A DNA stretch of 60,000 bases from Takakia lepidozioides (GCA_030704615.1 CM060733.1:74564907-74624906); one strand, 5' to 3'; counted from the stretch's first letter, positions 1-11,602 are shown. Program-made: numbers and translations. The notes: generated by a model from the sequence alone, not told the origin.

Positions 1-888
1 AAAGGGGAATTAAGACAAGCAAACCGAGGTCAACAAGGCTAGCTCCAATCCAAAGGTTGCAGGTGATGCATGCAAAGGATGTAGGGATGAGATGCACCTT
101 CACTTCGAAAACAGCAACGCCAAGAGGCACTAACCAGAAAAACTGTTTTCAAATACTACAAGAAGCCGTGCTGTTTATGGATGAAACAAACACTGAAAAC
201 GACATGAAACCATCCATTATGAAAAGACGGCAACAACCCTGGAGAGCAGTAAACAGGAAGACCACAAATGTCATGAGGTTGTGCTGTGCCAGAAGAGCAC
301 AGCACAAACACTGACACTGCAGAAGATACCTCGCACGAATGCGTGCCAGACATGGTCGTATCCGACAGAACCCTTTATGCCGAATGACCCCATGGCGACG
401 GTAACGGTAAACTGCAAACCACAGGGTAGGCAGTACAACACACGTGGATGCATATGTGAAGCATAACAATTATTGCGGATCTGCAAGAACTGCTCGAAAA
501 TGAACTAGCATTAGATTTCTACGGCACATCCGAATTTGAAAGAAAGCAAGAAGGCCGCGGTGTATTGGCAGGCGGCGCAGTACATCTGACATATATCGCT
601 AGTGCATGCAACGGATGTACTTTTTTTCTTGCGCTTTATTGCTTGGATAATACGGAGACGACGGAATGGATGAATTCCGTTCGCACACAATAACAACACC
701 CTCATCCAAATATGGTTGATAACGTCCAATTTTGATTTTGGTTACATGCCATAGCAGCACTTGTTACAAACGTCAAACTGGAGAGCTCTAGAGGCATCGT
801 GGGGAGCCCTTGTTTCCAGCGTAGGAGGAAGAGAAGGAAGTCACTATACTTCACGAGCTCTAGAAACAAGAATAGAGCCAGAGATAGA
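1..888. other. Shared 5' region between the two divergent transposon genes, copy A
   Basis: This stretch corresponds to 45147-46034 of the complete element, which separates the divergent transposase and methyltransferase genes. Short open frames here are low-complexity or antisense and show no family motif. It probably holds the 5' untranslated exon(s) and promoter of the methyltransferase gene, but I cannot point to a convincing TATA box or transcription start. No gene is called. Confidence 0.4.
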
Positions 889-3800
889 ATGAGGATGGAA
901 AGAGTGGACGAAGAGGAAAAGGAGGTAGAAGAGGGAGTAGAGGAAAGTGTGGCGATGGAGGAGCAGGAATCAGCAGAAGAACAGCAGCCCGCCATAGTTC
1001 CAAGGACAGATGAAGAGGACACCGCATCTGAGGGAGAGACAGACGAGATGGAAGAGGATGTTGAAGGTGGCCTCACGAGGAGTCTGCCTGCGGGAAAGAG
1101 GAAGGGGGAGAGGCTCACGTACACGCTCAGCGCAGAGAGCAGCCCGAAGCGCAAAGGGTCCCCGGCAATTGGGGAGTCTTCTGGAGCAGCCAAGAAAAAG
1201 GTGAAATTCTTAAGACCCACATTTCTGTTTCGTTGCTGATATGAATATAGCCCACACAGGACATCTGCACCACGCTGAAAGCATCGCAAACTGGAAGCCC
1301 AAACAGTGTGCGGCAACGCACACTGTTTGGGCCTACCAATTTGCTTGATTGTTCAGGTGCGAAACGCCCAAACTTGGGCACTACAGCAGGTTCAACACAA
1401 CCCAAATTGCAACCTCAAATAGTGTGAGTTGAGCTGAACATTTCACTGCTGTTTCCGTCTGGATATCGGTTTTCCAGGATATGTATGTCAGGACGACAGA
1501 ACCCTTCAGTGGCAGCTCAAACAGTGTGCGTTGGCGCACACTGTTTGAGCTCTACATGTCACGGTTTTTTCCGTGTCGAATTCGCCCTTTAGGGCACGTT
1601 TCTGATGATGGAATAACCATTCAGTGGCAGCTCAAACAATGTGCGTTGGCGCACACTGTTTGAGCTGAACATGTAAGTGTTTTTTTGGTGTTAAAATTTG
1701 GCATTTAGGGCACGTTTCTCAGGATGAAATAACCATTCAGTGGCAGCTCAAACAATGTGCGTTGGCGCACACTATTTGAGCTGTACATGTCACTGTTTTT
1801 TTGGTGTTAAATTCGGACTTCCAGGGCAGGTTTATGATGATGAAATAACCATTCAGTGGCAGCTCAAACAGTGTGCGTTGGCGCACACTGTTTGAGCTGT
1901 ACATGTCACTGTTTTTTTGGTGTTAAATTCGGACTTCCAGGGCAGGTTTATGATGATGAAATAACCATTCAGTGGCAGCTCAAACAGTAAGCGTTGGCGC
2001 ACACTGTTTGAGCTCTACATTTAAGTGTCCGGTTTAAATTCGGCATTTAGGGCACGTTTCTGAGGATGAAATATCTTGGAGTTTACAATGAACACTTACC
2101 TGGCACAAGTAGATGTTCAATGATCATTTACATGGCAAGTGAAACAGTGTGCGTCAACGCACACTGTTTGAGCCCACTTTTACATTGTCTTTTTCTGTGG
2201 AATTCGGCAACATAGGACATGTCTGTGAGGGTCAATGTACACTTACCTGGCAACTTAAAATAGTGTGCGTCAACGCACACTCTTTGAGCCCACTTTTTCA
2301 TGCCTCAGCCGTCGTTTCATGCCTCTCTAATATCAAGTTGAATGAACAACCCTGCAAGAGAAGATGCAAAGTGTGGCAGATGAGGTCCCTTCGGGTCAGG
2401 AGAAGGAGATAATTGTTGATGTGGACGATGAGTTCTATGAAAGCAAAGCCGCTGAGATGCTGGGGGGTCAGAAGGTAAACTCTTAGCTTGTGGTGCAAAG
2501 TATGCTTGCCCCGGGTGGGAGGTTGAAGATTCCCCTGTGTAGGTTGGTTTCCATGCCCGTCGTTCGTACACCCCTCGTCAAGGACATTCTCAAGCTGGAG
2601 GCCGAGTTTGTGCATGGGTATTTGGATGGATCCGCAGTCTTTTACGTTTCTACTAGGGATTCCAAAGGTAATGAGCTCCTCGTGGATCAGTCAATCGTGG
2701 ACTCCTGGGACCCCATTTGGAGACAGCTGAACGAATCCTTCGAACTTCTTCTCTCCAGGAAACCTTCCACCCAAGCATTCTCGGGAAAGATGTTTCACGT
2801 TTGGGATGGGAACCACCGCTTGCTTGCATGGATGGCTGTCATTGGGAGGCTGCACTCACAGGAGGAAGAGTGGCATTACTCTGTTCGATCGATGGTGCTG
2901 GATTGTGACGGGAACATGATGGGTCTTCTGACGGCAATGAATGATGTGAACAGGTTGGTTTCTCATTCTACATGTTCCACTTGTGGTTCCGTTCTTCTTT
3001 GATTGAAGACCTTGAATTTCATTCTGACTTGCAGATATCATTCTGCAGAGGAACGGAGACATCGCATGTCAAAACGAGTTTGGTTCACACACTGTATAGG
3101 ATACAAAGGATAGGGCAGATGCCCTTGACCAACTTCAAGACCATCCTTTCAGCAGAGATGTACAAGAAGTGCGAAAGCTCCAAGACATCGGAAACGTGGT
3201 ACTCGTTGACCCGTGAGGCTTTCATGGAGTACATGTACACGGTGAGATACATCTTCCTTCATCTGGTCTTCCATATTCCACATGTTTGTTTCTGTTTGTT
3301 TCCCTTGACCTTGTGCTGATGCAACTCTCTTGCATTCCCTTGCAGCAAGACATTGCAGATGCAGGGGAGCGTGACAAACTGGAATACTACAGCTCTACCC
3401 CTGAGGAGAGAAGGACAGCAAAGGGGGTTGAGAGTCGCATCCAAAAAGAGATGACCGCTACAGAAGGACTATAATGAGTGCTTTCGTGAAGCAGTTGAGA
3501 ATTGCCGACCCATCATTCGGACCGCAGTTTTTCCTGGAGATAAAAAACCATTATAACAAGCCAGACAAGCCAGAAATGGCCCAAGAGAAGTTGCACAGGT
3601 TGTCTACCGCCGTTGTGTCTCTAGAACAAAAGGTGAAGTGGCTGCAGATATGGAACTCCGATCCCACAGTTAGGGATACCCACATGTTCCCAAGGCCGGA
3701 GAAAGAGAAGAAGACCCAGCGTGTCATTCCTGTCAGTGACAATGTGCTAGACACCTGGCTTCACAAGGCCACTTACTGGAGCCAGGTGTGATGTCCTTCC

Positions 3801-6468
3801 CTGTGTCACTGTCTTTTCTCTTTTCCTGTCCTTATCTTTCTATTGCCTCTTACATTCGCTGTGATTGCTTTTGGGTTCATTCTTGCATTTGTATTGTTTT
3901 GCAGTTGGAAGAAAGGGCCAGATCGGTTATGCATACTCAGCTGGCTGACTATGGCATCAGTATGATAGCACCGAAGGTGTCCTTCGAAGCATACATGAGG
4001 AAATGGAGAGCCACAGTGTGGCACTCTTGTTTCTTTAGAGAGTTCAGCAAGGAGGGTGGCATCAGTCGAACAAATGAGCTGGACCAGCAAGAAAAAGGAG
4101 AGGAAGCCTGGAAACGATGCCTTTACAGGTGCACACTCTTGCACTACTTATTTGTGCTGTGGTTGCAATGTGTTGTGTGGCATACTGTTGAAGGGGGTCT
4201 TCCTGGTGTGATGGAAAAGTTGCCACACAATATTTCCATTGTAAAATGAGGCTGTCTCTGTTGCTGCAGGTACATAAAGTTTGTTCTCCTGGAAGAGAAT
4301 TGCCTGGACAAACATCCGGATTTCGTGGACCTGTGGCTTGTCCCTGCTGGCAACCAGACCATGTTTACTACTGGGATCTTGCATGACTGGGGCCCAGACC
4401 ATCTTTCTTCTTGTGGTTGGTATTTGGATTGCCCTCCTTCTGAGACCCCAGCTCCAGAGGTGTCTTTGAGGAGAGAGAATGACCGTATTGCAGCCACTGC
4501 CGCAGCAGCCGACCTCAACATTCATGAACGTAATTTGAGGACTCTTGCAGAGAAGGAGCCTCCCGCTCAGGATACCCCAGGTAGAGGAAGAAAGGCAAAG
4601 GGAAAATATGTTGCTGGTGTTGTTGGGAAGGGAAGGGGTAGAGGGAAGGTGGCACAAGGGCAGGGAAGTGTTGCAGATATTGGCCCTGTGGAGCATGTCC
4701 AGCAGACTCCACCGCATGGTAGGGGATCCGGGAGAAAAAACAAGGGGGTGGTTGATCCCAAGGACCCGTACCATGCAGTGGAACATCCCACGAGGGTCAT
4801 TCGCCCAACCAGGTTGGAGATGGCCAACGTCGGGTTCCTTGCCATGATGGAGTCGAAGAAATCTGATTACAAGGGCGAGCCATCACCTGTGTGGGATAGG
4901 ATTGTGCAGTTCCTCAGCACGGTGCGTATTCTCTTTGGGTTCTGTGGCTTCTGTTGTTTTTGTCTGCTATGGGCATGGATTGTTTCAAACCTTTTGAGAA
5001 TTCCATTGTATTTTTGTTTGCACGCTAAAATGACCAAATCCTGGGTGAACGGGAAGGAGAAGCCATATGCAGCCGAACTCATCATCTTGGACATCCCTGA
5101 TGGGTTGGCAGTCCCGGATATCCCTCCATCGGGTGCTTGTCCGGGTTGGAATGCTTTTGATGAGCGCTACTGGCGGTGGGTTTTCTCCTTTTGCAACTTC
5201 TTCCTGTCCGATGCAGGTGTTTTGGTGCTCATCCAGTCCATTGACGGTCGGTGTCGCCGTGCACTTTCCAGCTATTTGAAAGCCTCGGGCATGAGAGTCG
5301 TGAAGACATGGAATTGTGTGAACAGCATGTACCTTACGAAGGGGGATCGTCCGGGAGAGATGGTGAGTTTGCCTTCTTCTTCCTCTTCTTGGTTGTTCTC
5401 GGATGGGGTTGTATAGGTCACTCGAACTCATATGTAGGGGCCCGATTTTTTTTTGCTTCTTAGTTCCTTGTGGATGTCATGTTCGCAGACTCGTCTATTT
5501 GAAGCTGTTTGTCTCGTCCGGGTGCATCCACAAACGACTCCGGCCGGCATTACCGAGTTTGCCATCACTCATGGGGCCAAGTTCATAGATGACAGGACAG
5601 ATCCCCCCACGGATGACATGCATCACAACTACGTCGACAGCAACATGTGCTTGCGAAGGAGGAATGGGGTTCCTTGGAGAGGGGCGAGGGAGAGGAGCCC
5701 GGCTTTCATTCAAACGATTGTGGAGTGCTGCACCTACACAGACGCCAGAGTTCTGGATTTGTCGATGGGCACAGGTTCGTCTCTTCAACATTCACATTTC
5801 ATGAGGTTTGATTGAGCTTGCACTTTCAGCACTTCCCACCGTTCCGAATGTGTCTTCAATGTCTTCTTCATTCATTCTATTCCACTGCAGGTGCTTCTTA
5901 CCATGCTTGCAAGGCCAGTGCGCGACATCTCTTTGGGATTGAAGGGGATGCTGAGATTTACAAGAACCTCCTGATGGGTTTGGGTGGACACACTTCTCAA
6001 GTCCTTCCGAAGCCCCGTCCCGTTGATACTGATACAGAGGAGACTTCTGACAAGGAGCTGGACTCCGACTTTGCCTGTGAGTAAGTTCAACCTTTGCATG
6101 CTTGCATTGTTGTTTCAATATCGAGAATCGCTGTTCTTGAGGCAAAGTGCACATTGGAGACATCCTCTTTGTTGGACTTGTGCATTGCATCATTGTGTTA
6201 AAAATGGGGTTTTGTGGACATGTGCAGGAGTCCGCGTGCTTCCACTTGCCCTCCAGGGCTATCACACCTATTTGGACTTGTTTGCAGTCCTCCTCGGTCT
6301 TGCGTGCTACCTGTCTATGCGGAGGCACTCGCAGCAAGCATGTCCGTTCATGGGACTCCGAGTCCACCTTACGACGGCCTTCGTAGAACACGTGGTGTTG
6401 GGGCCAGAATCTTTGTACATGACATAGCACAGGAGGTGGACACTGCTTGTGATGACTGCGACACTTGA
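889..6468 (+). pseudogene. ParB-like domain plus beta-class DNA methyltransferase, type 1, copy A (10 exons, broken)
   Basis: Exons inferred from GT-AG sites and comparison of copies: 889-1200, 2358-2953, 3049-3241, 3346-3785, 3905-4128, 4270-4921, 5024-5362, 5489-5774, 5891-6080, 6228-6468. They total 3,473 bases; one missing base in exon 4 (near 3461) makes 1,158 codons with all phases agreeing. Exon 1 is acidic, then lysine/arginine-rich (nuclear-type). Exon 2 has the ParB/sulfiredoxin-like motif FHVWDGNHRLLAW (about residue 249). Exon 6 has AT-hook-like GRGRK and GKGRGRGK. Exon 7 has motif IV-like LIILDIPDG (about 825), exon 8 motif X-like PWRGARERSPAF and motif I VLDLSMGTG (about 1007), exon 9 the GIEGD loop. 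Order IV then I is beta-class; substrate is predicted to be adenine-N6 or cytosine-N4 in DNA. Lesions: altered intron-1 acceptor at 2356-2357, TAG at 2484-2486, exon-4 frameshift, exon-7 acceptor AC instead of AG at 5022-5023. The motif DIPD in place of DPPY/NPPY is unusual. Domain calls are motif-based. Confidence 0.8.
1300..2310. repeat. Palindromic tandem satellite in intron 1, copy A (8 palindromes)
   Basis: Eight near-perfect hairpins have arms AGCTCAAACAGTGTGCG and its complement around a 4-base loop TTGG (variants CAAC and TCAA). They recur at a spacing of about 115 bp with conserved spacer text such as AACCATTCAGTGGC and TTCGGACTTCCAGGGC. The first (about 1305) and last two (about 2145 and 2262) are divergent edge units. 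The array lies between the exon-1 donor (1201) and the exon-2 acceptor (2357), so in my gene model it is intronic. Copy B has 19 units in the same place. Confidence 0.9.
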
Positions 6469-6981
6469 TATGAAGTTTTCTTTTGGTTTAATTCTGGGCC
6501 AAAATTTGAAATGGGATGGTTGTGTGTCCTTGTTGTCCTGTTTGCAATGTGTGCGTGGAATTCACATTCATGGTTACAAACTATTGTTGGAGATGGGGGT
6601 TGCATGGACTGCCTGGATTGTTCCTTCAATCTATTTGGTGTTTTGTGGACCTCACAGACTTAAGTACATTGCGAAAACAAACAAACCACTTTGGTTCGTG
6701 TAGAGCATCCTCGCATCATTTGCTAGTTGGTCCCCAAACTATTCCTGCTAGAAGAATGGTTGGTGAATCCATCACGGTGAAGTCCACCTCATCAAAAACT
6801 GTTCAGGCATTCTCAATTCTACCCAAATCAACCCGCGGAAATAGGTGACACCACTCGGAAATAGGTGACATCCGCGGAAATAGGCACTGTTTGCATGCTG
6901 ACGTGGCGTGAGCCTGTGCTGGGCTCACGCTTTCCTGGGCTCACAGGCTCACGCCTCCGGGCTCACGGAATAGCACCCCCC

Positions 6982-6990
6982 AAAGGAAAC
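6982..6990. repeat. 9-bp target-site duplication at right end of copy A
   Basis: AAAGGAAAC directly follows the element terminus, inside intron 1 of the type-2 gene. It matches 52120-52128 and 41102-41110, and the single unduplicated copy (reverse complement GTTTCCTTT) at 23069-23077. Confidence 0.85.
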
Positions 6991-6994
6991 TCAC

Positions 6995-7392
6995 ACATTC
7001 ACTCCATCCATGATGGACCTGAGGGAACCACGATTTTCAATGTCGGCATTGAGCACCCAACTTGTCACACAGACATGTCTTGACAAGTTGGCCCCATGAA
7101 CTTCATTGATATAGGGATACCATGCTTGAAGCCTATGATTCCCATCCCAGACATGAAACATCTTCCCCTGAAGATGATGCAACTTTGGCTTGGACTCAAG
7201 ATACTTCTCAAACTCATCATTGACTATTTTCCAATGACTATCCCATGTAGAGATGATATCAGGACCCACATCTATAGTAGACCCATCAATCCTCTCAACA
7301 GAAACATAGAACACGGCTGCTCCTGGATGGCATCCAGAGTAGAAGTCTCCTCTAAGCTTTAGGATGTCGTTGGCAAGGGTGGGCCTAACAAC
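6995..7392 (-). pseudogene. Type-2 ParB-like exon (methyltransferase gene family), copy in left arm
   Basis: On the minus strand this is one open exon between an acceptor (CTATGCAG, next to 7392) and a donor (GTGAGT starting at 6994). It carries VVRPTLANDILKLRGDF and FHVWDGNHRLQAW, homologous to exon 2 of the type-1 gene (VVRTPLVKDILKLEAEF, FHVWDGNHRLLAW), but clearly diverged along its length. The reading frame is intact. The following intron is interrupted after the 9 target bases by transposon copy A, and any downstream exons would lie left of the window. The domain is the ParB/sulfiredoxin-like fold by the DGNHR motif; function in this setting is unknown. Confidence 0.75.
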
Positions 7393-7407
7393 CTGCATAG
7401 AAATCAT

Positions 7408-7573
7408 GGGGGGCTGCTATTTCATGAGCGGCATGAGCATGAGCGGAAAAAAAAAAAGCATGAGCAGACCATTGTAAGTCCACGGAAATAGGGTTAGGAG
7501 GCACGAAAATAAGGTCATGTGAAGTTGGAATGTGGCACCAGTGGACTTGAAATGCAACATTTTATTGCATTTA
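7408..7573. repeat. Terminus of a second element: CATGAGC-rich end
   Basis: Starting at 7408 the sequence reads GGGGGGCTGCTATTTC, then repeated CATGAGC motifs, a short poly-A, then CCACGGAAATAGGG. This layout matches the complete transposon's right end (GGGGGGTGCTATTC, CGTGAGC motifs, CCTATTTCCGCGG), so it is the end of a related family inserted just upstream of the type-2 ParB exon. Copies of the same end are at 22560-22653 (inverted) and 52543. The partner end and target duplication cannot be found in this window. Confidence 0.65.
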
Positions 7574-8368
7574 CTTGCCGAAAATGGCTAAGTCCCAGAT
7601 CTGACTAGGCCCGGAACTGGAAAAATAACGCCGAATTTCCGATTTTGGTGCCAGTCAGATCTGGGACTTAGCCATTTTAGGCCCCGAACTAGAAAAATGA
7701 CGTTTTTTTTATTTGTTTTTTTTTTCGGTGCCATTTTACCAGTTCGGGGCCGAAAATGGCTAAGTCCCAGATCTGACTGGGCCCGAAACTGGAAAAATGG
7801 CGCCGAATTTCCGATTTTGGTGCCAGCCACCCTAGGGACTTAGCCATTTTCGGCCCCGAACTGGAAAAATGGCGCCATTTTTCCAGTTCGGGCCCGAAAA
7901 TGGCTAAGTCCCAGATCTGATAGGGCGCGGAACTGGAAAAATGGTGCCGAATTTCCAGTTGCGGTTCCAGCCATCGTAGGGACTTAGCCATTTTCGGGGC
8001 CCGGAACTGGAAAAATGGCGCCATTTTTCCATTGCTAAGTCCCAGATCTGACTGGGCCCCGAACTGGAAAAATGGCGCCATTTTTCCAGTTCGGGCCCGA
8101 AAATGGCTAAGTCCCAGATCTGATAGGGCGCGGAACTGGAAAAATGGTGCCGAATTTCCAGTTGCGGTTCCAGCCATCGTAGGGACTTAGCCATATTCGG
8201 GGCTCGGAACTGGAAAAATGGCGCCATTTTTCCATTTCGGGGCCGAAAATGGCTAAGTCCCAGATCTGACTAGGCCCCGAACTGGAAAAATGGCGCCGAA
8301 TTTCCGATTTTGGGTGCCAGCCAGATCTGGGACTTAGCCGTTTTCGGCCCCGAACTGGAAAAATGGCC

Positions 8369-8413
<45 letters not shown>

Positions 8414-9745
8414 CCGGCGCCATTTTTCCAGTTCGGGGCCTAAAATGGCTAAGTCCCCAGATCTGACTGGGCCCCAAACTGGAAAAATGGCGCCGAATTT
8501 CCGATTTTGGGTGCCAGTCAGATCTGGGACTTAGCCGTTTTCAACCCCAAACTGGAAAAATGGCGTTTTTTTTTTTTTTTTTTTTTTCGGCGCCATTTTT
8601 CCAGTTCGGGGCCGAAAATGGCTAAGTCCCAGATCTGACTGGGCCCAGAACTGGAAAAATGGCGCCGAATTTCCGATTTTGGGTGCCAGTCAGATCTAGG
8701 ACTTAGCCGTTTTCGGCCCCGAACTGGAAAAATATCGTTTTTCTTTTTTCTTTTTTCCCGACGCCATTTTTCCAGTTCGGGGCCGAAAATGGCTAAGTCC
8801 CAGATCTGACTGGGCCCAGAAATGGAAAAATGGCGCCGAATTTCCGATTTTGGGTGCCAGTCAGATCTGGGACTTGGCCGTTTTCGGCCACGAAATGGAC
8901 AAATGGCGTTTTTTTTTTTTTTTTTTTTTTTTGCGGTTTTTTTTTTTCGGCGCCATTTTTCTATTTCGGGGCCGAAAATGGCTAAGTCCCAGATCTGATT
9001 GGCACCAAAATCGGAAATTCGGCGCTATTTTTCCAGTCATGCAGGTAATTCGAAGAGCGGATGGATGGAAATCCGGCGCCGGATTTCCATCCGCCAGGTA
9101 AGTCGGCGCGCAAAATTTCTGTCATGCAGGTAATTCGAAGAGCGGATGGATGAAAATCCGGCACCGGATTTCCATCGATCCGCTCTTCGAATTACCTGCA
9201 TGACTGGAAAAATGGCGCCGAATTTCGATTTTGGTTGCCGGTCAGATCTGGGACTTAGCCGTTTTCGGCCCCGAACTGGAAAAATGGCGTTTTTTTTTTG
9301 TTTTTTTTTTCGGCGCCGTTTTTCCATTTCGGGGCCGAAAATGTCTAAGTCCCAGATCTGACTGGCACCAAAATCGGAAATTCGGCGCCATTTTTCCAGT
9401 CATGCAGGTAATTCGAAGAGCGGATGGATGGAAATCCGGCGCCGGATTTCCATCCGCCAGGTAGGTCGGCGCGCAAAATTTCCTTCATGCAGGTAATTCG
9501 AAGAGCGGATGGATGAAAATCCAGCGCCGGATTTCCATCGATCCGCTCTTCGAATTACCTGCATGACTGGAAAAATGGCGCCGAATTTCCGATTTTGGGT
9601 ACCAATCAGATCTGGGACTTAGCCGTTTTCTGCCCCGAACTGGAAAAATGGCGTTTGTTTTTTTTTTTTTTTTCCGGCGCCATTTTTTCTATTTTGGGGC
9701 CGAAAAAGGCTAAGTGCCAGATCTGACTTGCACCAAAATCGGAAA
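7574..9745. repeat. Compound palindromic satellite with long poly-T tracts (left arm)
   Basis: Units of roughly 180-200 bp contain GGCTAAGTCCCAGATCTGAC in both orientations, the core AAATGGCGCCGAATTTCC, and about seven T tracts; the longest, 8370-8413, is about 44 bases. Each unit is internally inverted (the CCAGTTCGGGGCC and GGCCCCGAACTGG pieces pair). Open frames through it, with recurring SQIWDLAVFGPELEKW-like text on either strand, arise from the repeat and are not genes. Confidence 0.9.
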
Positions 9746-10235
9746 TTCGGCGCCATTTTTCCAGTCATGCAGGTAATTCGAAGAGCGGATGGATGGAAAT
9801 CCGGCGCTGGATTTCCATCCGCCAGCTAGGTCGGCGCGCAAAATTTCCGTCATGCAGGTAATTCGAAGAGCGGATGGATGGAAATCCGGCGACGGATTTC
9901 CATCCGCCAGGTAGGTCGGCGCGCGAAATTTCCCTGAAGAAGGTAATTCGGAGGCGGATGGATGGAAATCCGGCGCCGGATTTCCATTCGCAAGGTTGGT
10001 CGGAGAGCGGATGGATGGAGATCCGGCGCCGAATTTCCATCCTGCAGGTAACTTGAATCCCGGATGGATGGAAATCCGGCGCCGAATTTCCATTCAGCAG
10101 GTAAGTCGGATCGCTGGCGTATGGATATTCGGCGCCGAATTTCCATTCGCCAGGAATTTCGAAGCGCTGAATTACCTTCCTGCGGGTAATTCTGATCGAT
10201 GAATTACCTTCCTGCAGGTAATTCTGAGCGTGTCC
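9746..10235. repeat. Satellite with AAATCCGGCGCCGGATTT palindromes
   Basis: Short palindromes centred on GGCGCC (AAATCCGGCGCCGGATTT and near variants) are separated by GCAGGTAATTCGAAGAGC-like spacers, also inverted in places. The same blocks punctuate the preceding array near 9050-9200 and 9390-9570. No coding content is supported. Confidence 0.85.
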
Positions 10236-11601
10236 GATTGATTTTTCGGATTTTTCTTGGAATCCTTCACTGCTAGAGGCAAATCGGACCAGCCTCGGAC
10301 GGAAATTCGGCGCCGTTTTTCCATTCTGGGAGGTTTCTACGACTTCCTTTGAGGGGGGCCCCGATGGAAATTCGGCGCCGAATTTCCATCCGGGGGATGG
10401 TCTCTGTCGGAGAGGTGCCGGCCTCTCCGCCGCTCTGTTGGATATTCGGTGCCGAATTTCCGTCCAGGGGTTGAAATATGACGGCCAGGTGCTGGCCTCT
10501 CCCCCCTCCCCGACTGCATTGGAACGGCCCCGGATTGAAATTCGGCGCCGTTTTTCCATCTGGGGAGGTTTTTATGTCGACCAGTTTTCGGTCTGATCCC
10601 CCGACACGACTTCCTTTGGGGGGGCCCGGATGGAAATTCGGCGCCGAATCTCAATCCAGGGGATGCTCTCTGTCGAACACGTGCCGGCCTCTACGCCCGA
10701 GGCGACTTCATCCAGGCGTCCCCTGTTGGATATTCGGTGCCGAATTTCCATCCGGGGGTTGAAATGTGACGGCCAGGTGCCGGCCTCTCCCCCCTCCCCG
10801 ACTGCATCCGAACCGCCCCGGATGGAAATTCGGCGCCGTTTTTCCATCTGGGGATGTTTTTATGCCGGCCAGTTTTCGGCCTGACCCCCCGACACGACTT
10901 CCTTTGGGGGGGGCCCGGATGGAAATTCGGCGCCGAATCTCCATCCAGGGGATGTTCTCTGTCGCACACGCGCCGGCCTCTGCGCCCGAGGCGACTTCAT
11001 CCGGGCTTCCCCTTTTGTATATTCGGTGCCGAATTTCCGTCCGGGGGTTGCAATGTGAGGGCCAGATGGTGGCCTTTCCCCCGAGCCGACTGCATCCGAA
11101 AGGCCTCGGATGGAAATTCGGCGCCGTTTTTCCATCTGGCGATGTTTTTATGCCGGCCAGTTTTCGGCCTGACCCCTCGACACGACTTCCTTTGGGGGGG
11201 CCCGGATGGAAATTCGGCGCCGAATCTCCATCCAAGGGATATTCACTGTCGCACACGCGCCGGCCTCTGCGCCCGAGGCGACTTCATCCGGGCTTCCCTT
11301 GTTGTATATTCGGTGACGAATTTCCGTCCGGGGGTTGTAATGTGAGGGCCAGATGGCGGCCTTTCCCCCGAGCCGACGGCATCCGAAAGGCCTCGGATGG
11401 AAATTCGGCGCCGTTTTTCCATCCGCGGAGGTTTTTATGTTGGCCAGTTTTCGGCCTGACCCCCCGACAGGACTTCCTTTGGGTGGATCCGAATGGAAAT
11501 TCGGCGCTGAATTTCTATCCGGGGGATGTTTTCTGTCAGACAGGTGCCGGCATCTCTGCCCCAGACAACTTCATCCGTGCGGCCCCTGTTGGATATTGGG
11601 T
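10236..11601. repeat. Satellite with AAATTCGGCGCCGAATTT palindromes, about 290-bp higher-order unit
   Basis: A higher-order unit of about 290 bp repeats several times. Each unit carries GGAAATTCGGCGCCG cores, a CCAGTTTTCGGCCTGACC segment and a GAGGCGACTTCATCC segment. It ends abruptly at 11601 in the middle of a unit (…GATATTGGGTG), where copy B begins; the undisturbed continuation is at 56649 onward. Long open frames here are satellite artefacts. Confidence 0.85.
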
Positions 11602-11602
11602 G

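Larger units (their letters stand above)
1..6981 (+). mobile_element. MULE-like transposon, copy A (right part; left end outside window)
   Basis: Base 1 aligns with 45147 and the two copies run in parallel to the same right terminus, which ends in GGAATAGCACCCCCC at 6981. The next bases, 6982-6990 (AAAGGAAAC), are the same 9-bp target site that flanks the complete element at 41111-52119. The transposase half is cut off by the window edge. After the methyltransferase stop codon (6468), positions 6469-6835 hold no recognisable gene. Positions 6836-6981 are the subterminal zone: three copies of a CGGAAATAGG-type motif followed by a cluster of CGTGAGC/GCTCACG motifs. Copy A and the copy at 45147-52119 differ mostly by single-base indels, many in homopolymers, and share target flanks, so they are segmental copies and not separate insertions. 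Confidence 0.82.
6982..11601. repeat. Left arm of giant inverted repeat
   Basis: The text from the type-2 ParB exon (6995-7392) through the satellites to 11601 reappears as its reverse complement at 18668-23064, with copy B in the middle. Outer boundaries differ: here the type-2 intron is interrupted at 6981 by transposon copy A, while the right arm keeps the uninterrupted intron. The same segment in direct orientation is 52120-56648. Confidence 0.85.

Noticed and set aside
799-888. Exon 1 starting at 799
   Set aside because: There is no ATG at that point; the first in-frame ATG is at 889, and the upstream open part is not needed by the model.
5597-5640. DPPT in exon 8 (DDRTDPPTDDMHHNY) as the catalytic motif IV
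   Set aside because: It lies after the motif VI/VIII-like region and close to motif X, and the type-2 paralogue has ADPVE there, so the prolines are not conserved. The exon-7 LIILDIPDG position fits motif order better.
6850-6900. CGGAAATAGG repeats considered as telomere-like sequence
   Set aside because: Only three spaced copies, present at fixed distance from transposon ends in every copy.
7588-9464. Many open frames encoding SQIWDLAVFGPELEKW-like repeats with poly-Phe or poly-Lys
   Set aside because: They appear on both strands of a palindromic satellite and follow the unit period and T tracts; there are no start context, introns or conservation beyond the DNA repeat.
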